Origin: Sphingopyxis sp. YF1
GTDB taxonomy: Bacteria > Pseudomonadota > Alphaproteobacteria > Sphingomonadales > Sphingomonadaceae
Reading direction: 5' to 3'
Length of the DNA stretch: 64,000 nt
Assembly (NCBI RefSeq): GCF_022701295.1
Contig: NZ_CP033204.1
Span: 806,001-870,000, forward strand
Shown: positions 9,065-18,609 of the stretch, in pieces
Position numbering within the stretch: the stretch's first letter is position 1
Layout of the letters: each line of letters opens with the position of its first letter
Translations under genes and position numbers: made by a program
Notes under the pieces: generated by a model
Database searches by the model: none
Told to the model about the DNA's origin: nothing
What the model saw: the letters and a program-made list of their open reading frames with translations, nothing else

Positions 9065-10954
9065 ATGAACTTGCCCATGCGGCGATGGATGAAGACGGCG
9101 AGGCCGGAACGCGGGCGGCACAGCGCCGCCGCGTTTGCGGCGCTGTTGCTTGCAGCGGCTCCGCTCGCCGTCGCGCAGGCGCAGGTCACGCCTGCCGACC
9201 CCGCGACGCGGGCGGCGATGGAAAAGCGGACCTCCGCGCGGACCCTGCTGTCCTCGGCTCTCGCGCGCATCGCGGCGAACGCCAATGACGGCACCGCGCT
9301 GCTCGATGCCGGCCGTGCTTCGATCGAGCTCGAGGATTATCGTGCCGCGCTGGGCTTTCTGACCCGCGCCGAACAGGCCAATCCGCGCGACGGTGCGGTC
9401 AAGGCCGCGATGGGTACGGCGATGGTCCATATGGAAAATCCGACGCGCGCACTCGATTATTTCGGCGAGGCGCAACTGCTCGGCGCACCCGAGCGGATCT
9501 TTCTCGCCGATCGCGGGCTTGCACGCGATCTGCTCGGCCAGCAGGAGGCCGCGCAGCGCGATTATCAGCTCGCCCTGTCGATCGCGCCCAGTGACGAGGT
9601 GACGCGCCGCTACGCCTTGTCGCTCGGCATCGCGGGCGACCCCGATCGCGGGGTCCAGATGCTCGCGGGCCAGCTTCGCGCGCAGGATCGCGCGGCCTGG
9701 CGCCTGCGCGCGATGATCCTCGCGATCAACGGTCGCAACGGCGAAGCGACCGAAATCGTCAACGCGACAATGCCGCCGCAACTCGCGCAGAATATCCTGC
9801 CCTATCTGACGCAGATGAACCGGCTCAACCCGGCACAGCAGGCTGCCGCGGCGCATTTCGGACGCTTTCCGTCGGGCAATCTCGGACCCCCGCGCGCGCC
9901 GGTGCAGATGGCGGCGGCGACACCGCCCCCGGCCGCGACGCCCGCGCCTGCCGCGACCCGGCCCGACCGGCGCCGGACGACCGAGCGCGACCGGGCGCGC
10001 GGGACGCTCACGCCCGCCAGCGCAACCCCGCCCGCGGTGAGCACGCGTCGTCAGCCCGAACAGGCATCGCCGGCCGCGCTGCGCCCCCGACAGGCTCCCA
10101 GCGTCGCCGTCGCGAGCGCCGCACCGACGCCGGTTCGTCCGGCGCCTGCGTCCGCAGCGGCATCCGCTCCGCAGGCGGCTCCCGCAGTGGCGCCGTCCCC
10201 GGCTCCGCCGGCGGCCAGTGCAGCCGTCGTGCCCGCCGCGTCGCCGCCCATCGGCGTCGCGGTCCGCGACAGCGGTCCCGTCGGCCCCGGTTTTTCGATT
10301 GCGGATATCCGCCAGCCCGCCGGGACGGCATCGACATCCGTACCCGCAGCGGCGGGCGCGGCGACTCCCGCTCCGGCGACCGCGGCAGTCGAAGCGCTCC
10401 CGCCGCCGCCATCGTCGTCGGTTGCCGCGTCGCCGGTCTTTGCGCCGACCGCGGCCGCCCCGCTCGCATCGCTTGCCGATATCGTCGGGTCGCTTGAAAT
10501 TCCGGCCGAGGAGATGGCGCCCGCGAGCGAAGCGGTTGATGCGGCGACGCTCGCGAGGCTGCGCGCCGACAAGCGCAAGGCCGAACTGGCCGCCGAGGCG
10601 AAGCGCGAGAAGGACGAGGCCGCCGCCAAGGCAAAGGCCGAAGCCGAGGCAAAAGCCAAGGCCGAAGCGGCCGAAAAGAAGGCCAATCCCGCGCGCATCT
10701 GGGTCCAGGTCGCGACGGGCGCCAATGCAAGGGCGCTTGCGACCGATTTCGGCAAGTTCGCGAAAAAGAGCCCCGCGCTGTTCAAGGGCAAGGCGGGCGC
10801 CACCACCGAATGGGGCCGGACGCGGCGGTTGCTCGTGGGTCCGTTCAAGGATCGCAAGGCGGCGCAGGACTGGCTCGGCGATTACAAGAAGGCGGGCGGC
10901 GACGGCTTCCTGTTCAACAGCGAGGCCGGCCAGACGGTCGATCCCGTCAAGTGA
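9065..10954 (+). CDS. Secreted TPR-like protein with C-terminal SPOR domain
   Basis: The 629-residue protein starts with a signal peptide (about residues 20-40, ending AVAQAQ). Helical repeats of TPR type run from about 50 to 260. A very Ala/Pro-rich linker covers about 270-480, followed by a charged coiled-coil stretch (AEAKREKDEAAAKAKAEAEA). A SPOR domain lies at about 540-625 (ARIWVQVATG ... RRLLVGPFKDRKAAQDWL). SPOR domains bind septal peptidoglycan lacking stem peptides, so a role in division next to ftsZ is inferred. The ATG at 9065 is used; 9077 is an alternative. The stop overlaps the next start. Confidence 0.85.
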   Translation: MNLPMRRWMKTARPERGRHSAAAFAALLLAAAPLAVAQAQVTPADPATRAAMEKRTSARTLLSSALARIAANANDGTALLDAGRASIELEDYRAALGFLTRAEQANPRDGAVKAAMGTAMVHMENPTRALDYFGEAQLLGAPERIFLADRGLARDLLGQQEAAQRDYQLALSIAPSDEVTRRYALSLGIAGDPDRGVQMLAGQLRAQDRAAWRLRAMILAINGRNGEATEIVNATMPPQLAQNILPYLTQMNRLNPAQQAAAAHFGRFPSGNLGPPRAPVQMAAATPPPAATPAPAATRPDRRRTTERDRARGTLTPASATPPAVSTRRQPEQASPAALRPRQAPSVAVASAAPTPVRPAPASAAASAPQAAPAVAPSPAPPAASAAVVPAASPPIGVAVRDSGPVGPGFSIADIRQPAGTASTSVPAAAGAATPAPATAAVEALPPPPSSSVAASPVFAPTAAAPLASLADIVGSLEIPAEEMAPASEAVDAATLARLRADKRKAELAAEAKREKDEAAAKAKAEAEAKAKAEAAEKKANPARIWVQVATGANARALATDFGKFAKKSPALFKGKAGATTEWGRTRRLLVGPFKDRKAAQDWLGDYKKAGGDGFLFNSEAGQTVDPVK

Positions 10955-12123
10955 GCATCGCGCATTGCGCCAGCGATCCGGGCCGCAGTCGCGGTCGCCT
11001 GCACGGCGAGCCCGGCCGCGTCGTGCGCGGACCGCGCGATGCGTTTCAGCGCGACCGCGATCGCATCATCCATTCGATCGCCTTTCGTCGGCTGCGCCAC
11101 AAGACGCAGGTTTTCGTCGCCCCCGACCTCGACCATTATCGCGTGCGCCTGACCCACAGCATCGAGGTCGCGCAGATCGGGCGCGGCATCGCGCGCGCGC
11201 TGGGGCTCAACGAGGATCTGACCGAGGCGCTCTGCCTCGCGCACGACATCGGTCATCCGCCCTTCGGTCACGCGGGGGAGGATGCGCTAAAGGCGGCAAT
11301 GGCCGCGCACGGCGGGTTCGATCACAACGGCCACACATTGCGGACGCTCGCGCGTCTCGAATGTCCCTATCCGCTGTTCGACGGCATCAACCTGACGTGG
11401 GAAACGCTCGAAGGGCTCGCCAAGCACAATGGTCCGGTGGCGCGGCCGGGCTGGGCCCTGGCGCAGATCGATGGCGACTTTCCGCTCGATCTTGCCAGCC
11501 ACGCCAGTCTGGAAGCCCAGATTGCGGCGGTCGCCGACGATATCGCCTATGACAATCACGACATCGACGACGGACTGCGCGCGGGGCTGCTCGCGCTCGA
11601 CCAGTTGATGGAACAGCCGTTCGTCGCGGCGAATTTTCGCGCGGTCGAAGCACGCTTTCCCGGCGCGCCGCACGACCGGCTGCTGCGTGAACTGGTGCGC
11701 GACCAGATCGGCGTGATGGTCAACGACGTCATCGCGACGACCGCGGCCAATGTCGCCGCGGCCGGGGTCGCCAATGTCGACGATGTGCGGGCGGCCGGGC
11801 GGACGCTTGGCGAATTCTCGGCGGACCTGGCGGCGAGCGAGCGCGATCTCAAGCGCTTCATGTACGCCAACCTCTATCATCATCCCGAACAGATTGCCGC
11901 CGCGGGAGCGGCGCACCATGTCATCGCGCGGCTGTTTGCGGCCTATGCCGCTGATCCGCGACTGATGGGCGCCGACTGGGCGGCGCGCGTCCCGGGCGGT
12001 GCAGAGGCGACGGTGCGTCACATCGGCGACTATATCGCCGGCATGACCGACCGTTTTGCGATCGACCGCTACGCAGAGATATTCGGACGCGCCGAGGTGC
12101 CCGCCGCGCTCGCGCATGTCTGA
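10951..12123 (+). CDS. dgt: dGTP triphosphohydrolase-like HD-domain protein
   Basis: HD-superfamily metal enzyme expected to cleave dNTPs to nucleoside and triphosphate. The 390 residues start at a GTG that overlaps the previous stop (GTGA). AFRRLRHKTQVF and RLTHSIEVAQIGR lie near residues 44-78, with the metal ligand His69. LAHDIGHPPFGHAGE supplies His98/Asp99. A later DDIAYDNHDIDDGL gives the remaining Asp. This matches the short dGTPase-like subfamily (type 2) rather than the longer E. coli enzyme. Substrate preference cannot be read from the sequence. Confidence 0.92.
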   Translation: MSIAHCASDPGRSRGRLHGEPGRVVRGPRDAFQRDRDRIIHSIAFRRLRHKTQVFVAPDLDHYRVRLTHSIEVAQIGRGIARALGLNEDLTEALCLAHDIGHPPFGHAGEDALKAAMAAHGGFDHNGHTLRTLARLECPYPLFDGINLTWETLEGLAKHNGPVARPGWALAQIDGDFPLDLASHASLEAQIAAVADDIAYDNHDIDDGLRAGLLALDQLMEQPFVAANFRAVEARFPGAPHDRLLRELVRDQIGVMVNDVIATTAANVAAAGVANVDDVRAAGRTLGEFSADLAASERDLKRFMYANLYHHPEQIAAAGAAHHVIARLFAAYAADPRLMGADWAARVPGGAEATVRHIGDYIAGMTDRFAIDRYAEIFGRAEVPAALAHV

Positions 12124-12184
12124 CCGTCGCGGGCGTTCCGGACGGGCTTCGACAAGCGCCGGGTAACGGGTATAGGGTGAGACG

Positions 12185-12844
12185 ATGAGCGTTCCGCCCT
12201 CCGATATTCTCCTCGTCGGTGCCACCGGCCTGATCGGACGGGCGGTCATCGCCGTTGCCGCCGGTCGCCGGCTGACCATTCTCGCGCGCCGGCCGATGGA
12301 TGATGTGCCCGAACGGCACGCGCTGCTTGTCGCACCGCCCGAACGCTGGGCCGACATGATCGCCGCCGAAAGGCCGCCGGTTCTGGTCTGCTGTCTCGGC
12401 ACAACGATCCGGCAGGCGGGCTCGCAGGCCGCGTTCCGCGCCGTCGATCATGACCTGATCCTGTCCGCCGCGCGCGGCGCAAGGCTCGGCGGAGCGACGC
12501 AGATGATCGTCGTCAGCGCGGTCGGCGCGTCGGCGCAGAGCCGCAACTTCTACCTCAGGACCAAGGGCGAGACCGAGGACGGGCTGCGCGCGCTCGGGTT
12601 CGCCCGGCTCGACATCATGCGCCCCGGCCTGCTGACCGGCGAACGCGCGGGGCCGCCGCGGCTGGGGGAGGGGATCGCGTCGGCGGTCGCCCCTGTCACC
12701 GACGTCCTGCTCCGCGGGTCGCTGCGCCGCTATCGCTCGATTCCCGCTGCCGTCGTCGCAAGAGCCATCGGCGCGCTCGCGGGGCAAGGCGGTCCGGGCG
12801 TCCATATCCACGAAAATGACTCGATGCGGCGGCTCGCCGATTGA
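12185..12844 (+). CDS. NAD(P)-binding Rossmann protein, HTATIP2/TIP30-like
   Basis: The 219-residue protein has an N-terminal dinucleotide fold (ILLVGATGLIGRAV) and the family pattern CCLGTT, VDHDL, VSAVGA and FYLRTKGETE. The RTKGE segment replaces the YxxxK of classical SDR enzymes. Members resemble the atypical SDR HTATIP2; no substrate is known for bacterial homologues. It lies 61 bases after dgt and directly before the glycine riboswitch, and its stop codon overlaps a TTGACT hexamer that could be the -35 of the gcv promoter. Confidence 0.8.
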   Translation: MSVPPSDILLVGATGLIGRAVIAVAAGRRLTILARRPMDDVPERHALLVAPPERWADMIAAERPPVLVCCLGTTIRQAGSQAAFRAVDHDLILSAARGARLGGATQMIVVSAVGASAQSRNFYLRTKGETEDGLRALGFARLDIMRPGLLTGERAGPPRLGEGIASAVAPVTDVLLRGSLRRYRSIPAAVVARAIGALAGQGGPGVHIHENDSMRRLAD

Positions 12845-12907
12845 CTCTCGGCAGGGGCGCCGCCAAGGCTCGGGCGTCTGTCGGCTCCCGTCAAGGGATT
12901 CGACCGG

Positions 12908-13106
12908 CCGCGCGGGAGAGCGCGGGGGCGGGGTGACCCGCGCCTCGCCACCGAAGGAGCAACCGCCCCGGAAACTCTCAGGTCAAGCGGACCGCGCGGA
13001 CTGGAACGGACACTCTGGAAAGCGTCCCGGCGATTGTCGGGGCCACCGAAGGGGTAACTCCATGATTTATGGAGGAAAACTCTCAGGTTCCCGTGACAGA
13101 GGGGGC
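12908..13106 (+). promoter_or_regulatory. Tandem glycine riboswitch upstream of gcvT
   Basis: Two consecutive glycine aptamers are visible. The first contains GCGGGAGAG, the CCACCGAAGGAGCAA bulge and GGAAACTCTCAGGT (12911-12984). The second starts at ACTCTGGAAAG (about 13012) and contains GCCACCGAAGGGG and GGAAAACTCTCAGGT (13041-13088). These are the conserved pieces of the gcvT-type motif. It lies about 60 bases before gcvT, so it most likely turns on the glycine cleavage operon when glycine is high. No clear terminator was seen, so control at translation initiation is possible. Confidence 0.95.
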
Positions 13107-13164
13107 ATGGCGACAAGGCGGCATCGGGCCGCACCTTGCCGTGCCTTGGACGGGAGTTCGCGTG

Positions 13165-14301
13165 ATGAGCGACGGTAGTGATTTTGCGACCGACGAAGCG
13201 GTTCCGCCCGCGACCCTGCCGCTCGACGCCTGGCACCGCGCGAAGGGCGGCCGGATGGTCGAATTCGCCGGTTACTGGATGCCGATCCAATATGAAGGCA
13301 TCATGGCCGAACATCTGTGGGTGCGCGAAAACGCAGGCCTGTTCGACGTCAGCCACATGGGCCAGTTGTCGATCGCCGGCGATGATGCCGCCGCGGCGCT
13401 CGAAGCGCTCGTTCCGGGCGATATCGCGGGGCTGAAACCGGGCCGCATGCGCTATTCGCTGCTGCTCTCCGACGATGGCGGCATCCTCGACGATCTGATG
13501 ATCACCAACGAGGGCGCGCAATATGGCGTCGTTGTCAACGGCGCGGTCAAATGGGACGACATCGCCCATCTGCGCGAGGCGCTGCCCGACGATATCACAC
13601 TCAACCACAATGAGGATTACGGGCTGCTCGCGCTGCAGGGCCCCAAGGCGGCCGAGGCGCTGGCGCGGCTGGTGCCCGACGCCGCGACCCTCGTCTTCAT
13701 GCAGGCAATGCCTGCGACCTGGAATGGCCATGCCATCGCGATCAGCCGCTCGGGCTATACGGGTGAGGACGGCTTTGAGATCTCGCTCCCGAACGAAGCG
13801 CTCGAAGCATTTGCCGACGCGCTCTGCGCGATGGACGAAGTCAAGCCGATCGGACTCGGCGCACGCGACAGCCTGCGTCTCGAGGCCGGGCTGCCGCTCT
13901 ACGGTCACGATCTCGACCCCGCGACCGATCCCGTCGAAGGCGACCTCGGCTTCGCGATCAGCAAGCGCCGCCGCGAGGAAGCGAATTTCCCGGGCGCCGC
14001 GCGCATCCTCGGCCATCTCGCCGACGGCGCTCCCCGCAAGCGCGTCGGTCTGCTGATCGAGGGCAAGATGCCCGTCCGCGAAGGCGCCACGCTGTTCGAT
14101 GGCGACACCGAGATTGGCGTCGTGACGTCGGGCGGCTTCGCCCCCAGCGTCGGCGCGCCGATTGCCATGGGATATGTCCCGACGGGCCTCGCCGCGCCTG
14201 GAACTGCGGTTGCGGCCGAAGTGCGCGGCAAGCGCGTGCCCTGCACCGTGACCGCGATGCCCTTCATTCCCCATAACTATGTCCGCAAGCAGGGAGGCTG
14301 A
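13165..14301 (+). CDS. gcvT: GcvT, glycine cleavage system T-protein (aminomethyltransferase)
   Basis: Transfers the methylene group from the aminomethyl-lipoyl H-protein to tetrahydrofolate and releases ammonia. The 378 residues show LDAWHRAKGGRMVEFAGYWMP, the DVSHMGQ motif, SRSGYTGEDGFEI and LGARDSLRLEAGLPLYGHD, all characteristic of T-protein. The ATG at 13165 follows CGGGAG by 8 bases. The frame is open upstream through the riboswitch, but that part has no homology. It is first gene of gcvT-gcvH-gcvPA-gcvPB. Confidence 0.96.
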   Translation: MSDGSDFATDEAVPPATLPLDAWHRAKGGRMVEFAGYWMPIQYEGIMAEHLWVRENAGLFDVSHMGQLSIAGDDAAAALEALVPGDIAGLKPGRMRYSLLLSDDGGILDDLMITNEGAQYGVVVNGAVKWDDIAHLREALPDDITLNHNEDYGLLALQGPKAAEALARLVPDAATLVFMQAMPATWNGHAIAISRSGYTGEDGFEISLPNEALEAFADALCAMDEVKPIGLGARDSLRLEAGLPLYGHDLDPATDPVEGDLGFAISKRRREEANFPGAARILGHLADGAPRKRVGLLIEGKMPVREGATLFDGDTEIGVVTSGGFAPSVGAPIAMGYVPTGLAAPGTAVAAEVRGKRVPCTVTAMPFIPHNYVRKQGG

Positions 14302-14304
14302 CCG

Positions 14305-14676
14305 ATGCCGCGTTATTACACCGAAGATCATGAATGGATTGACGTCGACGGCGACGTCGCGACGGTCGGGATCACCGACTTCGCGCAGGGCCAACTCGGC
14401 GACATCGTCTTTGTCGAAGTCCCCGACACCGGCGCCGAACTGACGCAGGGCGGCGACGCCGCGGTCGTCGAATCGGTCAAGGCGGCAAGCGACGTCTACG
14501 CCCCGGTCGACGGCACCGTCACCGCAGGCAATGGTGCGCTCGAGGAAGACCCGGCGCTGGTCAACAGCGACCCCGAGGGCGAAGGCTGGTTCTTCCGCAT
14601 GACCCTCGGCGACAAGGGCCAGCTCGAAGGCTTGATGAACGCGGCCGCGTACAAGGCCTTCTGCGACGATCTTTGA
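14305..14676 (+). CDS. gcvH: GcvH, lipoyl carrier protein of the glycine cleavage system
   Basis: Small 123-residue carrier that shuttles the aminomethyl group between P-, T- and L-proteins. The lipoylated lysine is Lys59 in [15 protein letters not shown], the canonical site. It begins 3 bases after gcvT and has the usual length. The gene for the L-protein (dihydrolipoamide dehydrogenase) is not in the window. Confidence 0.97.
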   Translation: MPRYYTEDHEWIDVDGDVATVGITDFAQGQLGDIVFVEVPDTGAELTQGGDAAVVESVKAASDVYAPVDGTVTAGNGALEEDPALVNSDPEGEGWFFRMTLGDKGQLEGLMNAAAYKAFCDDL

Positions 14677-14689
14677 GAATCTTGCCCTT

Positions 14690-14816
14690 CCCGTCAGGGG
14701 AGGGGCAGCGAGACTTGCGGGCTTGCCCGCCAGTCGCAGCGGGGTGGCCATTAACACCGCGTCAGACCGCGGCCTCCCACCCCCAACCCCTCCCCCGAAA
14801 GGGAGGGGCTTTGGAG
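14690..14816. repeat. Intergenic repeat between gcvH and gcvPA
   Basis: This stretch carries paired G/C runs: GTCAGGGGAGGGGC at its left end and CCCAACCCCTCCCCCGAAAGGGAGGGG at its right end, with GACTTGCGGGC and GCCCGCCAGTC forming an inner hairpin near 14711-14736. It looks like another palindromic repeat family placed within an operon. It contains no gene. Confidence 0.6.
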
Positions 14817-14824
14817 ATAGTGAA

Positions 14825-16183
14825 ATGCGTTACCTCCCGCTCACCGCCGATGACCGTTCGGCCATGCTCGCGACCATCGGCGCCGCGACGATCGACGATC
14901 TGTTCGTCGACGTTCCCGCCGAGGCCCGGCTTGCCGGCCCGATCGAGGGACTTCCCGACCATGCCAGCGAACTCGCGGTCGAGCGCCACATGGGCGCGCT
15001 CGCGCGGCGCAATCGCGCGGCGGGGGACGGTCCCTTCTTCCTCGGCGCAGGCGCCTATCGCCACCATGTGCCCGCCAGCGTCGATCATCTGATCCAGCGC
15101 GGCGAGTTTCTGACCGCCTACACGCCGTACCAGCCCGAAATCGCGCAGGGGACGCTCCAGATGCTGTTCGAATTCCAGTCGCAGGTTGCGCGGCTGCTCG
15201 GCACCGACGTCGCCAATGCGTCGATGTACGACGGCTCGACCGCGTGCTGGGAGGCCGTCGTGATGGCGCGGCGGATCACCAAGCGCGCCAAGGCGCTCTT
15301 CTCGACCGGCGTTCACCCGCATTATCGCAGCGTTGCGCGCACGATGGCAAAATATACCGGCGATGCGCTGGTCGAGGCCGATCCCGAACTCGTGCCTGCC
15401 ACCGACTGGGCGGATCTCGCCGCGGCGGTCGACAAGGAAACAAGCTGCGTCGTCGTCCAATATCCCGACATTCTCGGCCGCATCGACGACATGGCAGCGC
15501 TCGCCGCCGCCTGTCAGGCGTCGGGCGCGCTGCTGATCGCGGTTGTCACCGAACCCGTCGCGCTCGGCCTGATCAAGTCGCCCGGCGAAATGGGCGCCGA
15601 CATCGTCGTCGGCGAGGGCCAGTCGATCGGCGTCGGGCTCCAGTTCGGCGGGCCCTATGTCGGCCTCTTCGCATGCAAGGCCAAATATGTCCGCCAGATG
15701 CCGGGGCGCCTGTGCGGCGAGACCGTCGACGCCAATGGCAAGCGCGGCTTCGTGCTGACGCTCTCGACGCGCGAACAGCATATCCGTCGCGAAAAGGCGA
15801 CGAGCAATATCTGCACCAATTCTGGGCTTTGTGCGCTGGCCTTCAGCATCCACATGACCTTGCTCGGCGAGGCCGGGCTGCGCCAGCTGGCGGCGATCAA
15901 TCATGGCCGCGCGAAGGCCGCTGCCGCCGAACTGGCGAAGGTGCCGGGCGTGTCGGTCTTGAACAGCGGCTTCTTCAACGAATTCACCTTGCTGCTGCCG
16001 ACGGCGGCACGGCCGGTGGTCCACAAGCTCGCCGAACGCGACATCCTCGGCGGCGTCTCGCTCGGCCGCCTCTATCCCGACAATGACGGCCTCGCCAACG
16101 GGCTGGTCGTCGCGGTCACCGAAACCTGCACGGCGGAGGACATTGCAGCCTTTGCCGCAGCGCTGAAGGAGGTGCTGGCATGA
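14825..16183 (+). CDS. gcvPA: GcvPA, glycine dehydrogenase (decarboxylating) subunit 1
   Basis: N-terminal half of the P-protein, encoded as a separate subunit. The 452 residues include [11 protein letters not shown], the [17 protein letters not shown] region, [15 protein letters not shown] and [10 protein letters not shown], all standard for GcvPA. Together with GcvPB it decarboxylates glycine using PLP; GcvPA itself lacks the PLP lysine. The ATG at 14825 was chosen from the conserved N-terminus; a longer open frame upstream runs into the repeat. The stop overlaps the gcvPB ATG by 4 bases. Confidence 0.97.
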   Translation: MRYLPLTADDRSAMLATIGAATIDDLFVDVPAEARLAGPIEGLPDHASELAVERHMGALARRNRAAGDGPFFLGAGAYRHHVPASVDHLIQRGEFLTAYTPYQPEIAQGTLQMLFEFQSQVARLLGTDVANASMYDGSTACWEAVVMARRITKRAKALFSTGVHPHYRSVARTMAKYTGDALVEADPELVPATDWADLAAAVDKETSCVVVQYPDILGRIDDMAALAAACQASGALLIAVVTEPVALGLIKSPGEMGADIVVGEGQSIGVGLQFGGPYVGLFACKAKYVRQMPGRLCGETVDANGKRGFVLTLSTREQHIRREKATSNICTNSGLCALAFSIHMTLLGEAGLRQLAAINHGRAKAAAAELAKVPGVSVLNSGFFNEFTLLLPTAARPVVHKLAERDILGGVSLGRLYPDNDGLANGLVVAVTETCTAEDIAAFAAALKEVLA

Positions 16184-17772
16184 GCACGCTCAACGCATCC
16201 GGCTGGCGCCCCGAAATGAATGCGGGCGGCGCCGACGACACCACGACCTTCACCGGCAACCGCGCGCTGATGCTCGAAGAGCCGCTGATTTTCGAGATCG
16301 GCTTGACCGGTACCACCGGCGTCGATTTCGACGAGGCGGCACCCGCGCTCGACCTTGGCGGGCTTGCGCGCACCGCGCCGATCGGCCTGCCGGGCCTCAG
16401 CGAGGGGGAAACGGTGCGCCACTATACGCGCCTCAGCCGCCAGAATTATGCGATCGACCTCGGCCTTTTCCCACTGGGGTCGTGCACGATGAAGCACAAC
16501 CCGCGCCTCAACGAAAAGGTCGCGCGGATGCCGGGCTTTGCCGACATCCACCCGCTCCAGCCGCAGGAAACGGTGCAGGGCGCGCTTGGCGTCATCAACG
16601 AGCTCGCGATGTGGCTGATCAAGCTCACTGGCATGCACGGCGTCGCGATGACACCCAAGGCCGGCGCGCATGGCGAACTCTGCGGTGTCCTGTGCATCAA
16701 GGCGGCGCTCGAAGCGCGCGGCGAGGACCGGCGCGTGCTACTCGTCCCCGAAAGCGCGCACGGCACCAACCCCGCGACTGCGGCCTTCGCGGGCTTCAGC
16801 GTCGAGGATATCCCCGCGACCCCCGAGGGCCGCGTCGATCTCGCGGCGCTCAAGGCGCGGCTCGGCCCCGACGTTGCGGGGGTGATGATCACCAACCCCA
16901 ACACCTGCGGTCTGTTCGAGCGCGACATGAAGGCGATCTCGGATGCGGTCCATGCCGCGGGCGGCTATGTCTATTGCGACGGCGCGAACTTCAACGCGAT
17001 CGTCGGCAAGGTCCGCCCCGGTGACCTCGGCGTAGATGCGATGCACATCAACCTCCACAAGACCTTCTCGACCCCGCACGGCGGCGGCGGTCCGGGTTCG
17101 GGTCCGGTCGTGCTGTCGGAGGCGCTGTCGCCCTATGGCCCGATTCCCTATTCGGCGCGATACGCCGACGGGACGTTCAAGCTGGTCGAGGAGGAAAGCG
17201 CGGGCGCCGAGCATCCCGACACCTTCGGCCGCATGACCGCCTTCCACGGCCAGATGGGCATGTTCACCCGCGCGCTGACCTATATGCTCAGCCACGGTGC
17301 CGACGGCCTCAAGCAGGTCGCCGAGGATGCGGTGCTCAACGCCAATTACATGCTGCGCAGCCTTGAGGATGTGCTCGACGCACCCTTCGGGGCTTCGGGG
17401 CCGTGCATGCACGAAGCGCTGTTCACCGACGACGGCCTCGCCGAGGGCTTCTCGACGCTCGACATCGCCAAGGGAATCATCGACGAGGGCTATCACCCGA
17501 TGACGGTCTATTTCCCGCTCGTCGTCCATGGCGCGATGCTGATCGAACCGACCGAGACCGAGAGCAAGGCGGTGCTCGACCAGTTCATCGGCGCGCTGCG
17601 CAGCGTCGCGCTGCGCGCGAAGAACGGCGATCCGGCGCTGAAATCGGCGCCGCATTTCGCGCCGCGCGCGCGGCTCGACGAGACCGCAGCGGCGCGCAAG
17701 CCGATCCTGACGTGGAGCGAACCCGTTGTTGCTCCCGGCACGCCGTCGCTCAGCGAGATCGGCGGCAGTTGA
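16180..17772 (+). CDS. gcvPB: GcvPB, glycine dehydrogenase (decarboxylating) subunit 2
   Basis: PLP-bearing half of the P-protein. The 530 residues include [12 protein letters not shown], the [11 protein letters not shown] region and [20 protein letters not shown], in which Lys294 is the expected Schiff-base lysine. The length is normal for two-subunit P-proteins. It overlaps gcvPA by 4 bases (ATGA), favouring equal synthesis of the two partners. It is the last recognised gene of the glycine-responsive operon, but a small membrane-protein gene overlaps its stop. Confidence 0.97.
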   Translation: MSTLNASGWRPEMNAGGADDTTTFTGNRALMLEEPLIFEIGLTGTTGVDFDEAAPALDLGGLARTAPIGLPGLSEGETVRHYTRLSRQNYAIDLGLFPLGSCTMKHNPRLNEKVARMPGFADIHPLQPQETVQGALGVINELAMWLIKLTGMHGVAMTPKAGAHGELCGVLCIKAALEARGEDRRVLLVPESAHGTNPATAAFAGFSVEDIPATPEGRVDLAALKARLGPDVAGVMITNPNTCGLFERDMKAISDAVHAAGGYVYCDGANFNAIVGKVRPGDLGVDAMHINLHKTFSTPHGGGGPGSGPVVLSEALSPYGPIPYSARYADGTFKLVEEESAGAEHPDTFGRMTAFHGQMGMFTRALTYMLSHGADGLKQVAEDAVLNANYMLRSLEDVLDAPFGASGPCMHEALFTDDGLAEGFSTLDIAKGIIDEGYHPMTVYFPLVVHGAMLIEPTETESKAVLDQFIGALRSVALRAKNGDPALKSAPHFAPRARLDETAAARKPILTWSEPVVAPGTPSLSEIGGS

Positions 17773-18110
17773 CCGATCCGGCGGCGAACGGCGTGCGCCT
17801 GCGCGGCGGGGCGGGCTGCCTCGTCGGTGGCGCGCTGTTCGCCGCCGTGTTCGTCGCCGTCGGGCTTGCCGCGATCACGCTCTGCGGCCTGGTCGTCGAG
17901 CAGTGGGAGCTGGTCCGCGTCCGCCGTGAATTCAGTTACGACTGGGCCTTCCTTTACGCGCCGCTGATCGCGGCGAGTTTCGGTTTCGCGGCCGCCTTTT
18001 TCGCCACGCGGCGCTTCTCGGCGGCGCGGCTGACGCTGCTGATCGTGGCGACCGGGCTGGTCGCTCTGTTCGGGGGGCTGGTACTCTTCGGACTTGGCGG
18101 GCTCGTCTGA
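17769..18110 (+). CDS. Small membrane protein, unknown function
   Basis: This 113-residue frame starts at a TTG overlapping the gcvPB stop by 4 bases; a GTG at 17793 is an alternative. It encodes three hydrophobic segments: about residues 15-38 (CLVGGALFAAVFVAVGLAAI), 60-77 (APLIAASFGFAAAFF) and 88-110. Codon use matches its neighbours. No family was recognised. The overlap suggests co-transcription with gcv, but this may simply reflect packing. Confidence 0.55.
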   Translation: MTDPAANGVRLRGGAGCLVGGALFAAVFVAVGLAAITLCGLVVEQWELVRVRREFSYDWAFLYAPLIAASFGFAAAFFATRRFSAARLTLLIVATGLVALFGGLVLFGLGGLV

Positions 18111-18153
18111 CGCTGGCAAGGCAAGCACCGACTGCAATGCGAGGGGACGACCG

Positions 18154-18609
18154 ATGAGCTGGGACACGCTGTTTCTGGTAGCGAATTACTGGGCCATCGC
18201 GGCCTGGCTGGTCCTCGCGTTCGCGCCGCGCGGACCCAGGATCCTGTCGCTGCTCATGTACGCGGGCGTCTTTCTCCTCTGCCTCGCCTACACCGTGCTG
18301 ATCGCGGGCTTCCTCTCCGGCTCGATCGACGCGGGCGGGCAGGGCGGGGCGATGGACTTCACCACCCTCGCCGGCGTGATGAAGCTGTTCGACACGCCGG
18401 GCGGTGCGACGCTCGGCTGGATCCACTATCTCGCCTTCGACCTTTTCACCGGCATGTGGATCGCGCGCGACGCCGACCAGAAGGGGGTCGGCCGCATCGT
18501 CCAGTTTCCCTTCCTGTTCTTCACGCTGATGGCGGGGCCCGTAGGCCTGTTCCTGTGGCTGATCGTGCGCGAACGTCGCGCACGGGGGCAGGGGAAACGC
18601 GCGAAGTGA
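18154..18609 (+). CDS. ABA4-like (DUF4281) membrane protein
   Basis: The 151-residue protein has about four membrane segments. Features matching the ABA4-like family are the N-terminal LFLVANYWAIAAWLVLAFAP, the central WIHYLAFDLFTGMWIARDA and the late GPVGLFLWLIVRE. In plants ABA4 is needed for neoxanthin formation; bacterial members have no assigned reaction. A GAGGGG lies 7 bases before the ATG. It overlaps the next gene by 4 bases. Sphingomonads make carotenoids, so a carotenoid link is possible but unproven. Confidence 0.75.
   Translation: MSWDTLFLVANYWAIAAWLVLAFAPRGPRILSLLMYAGVFLLCLAYTVLIAGFLSGSIDAGGQGGAMDFTTLAGVMKLFDTPGGATLGWIHYLAFDLFTGMWIARDADQKGVGRIVQFPFLFFTLMAGPVGLFLWLIVRERRARGQGKRAK

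Noticed and set aside
5827..9294. A 1155-codon minus-strand frame opposite ftsQ-ftsA-ftsZ
   Set aside because: Same shadow-frame composition and lies fully opposite well-identified genes.
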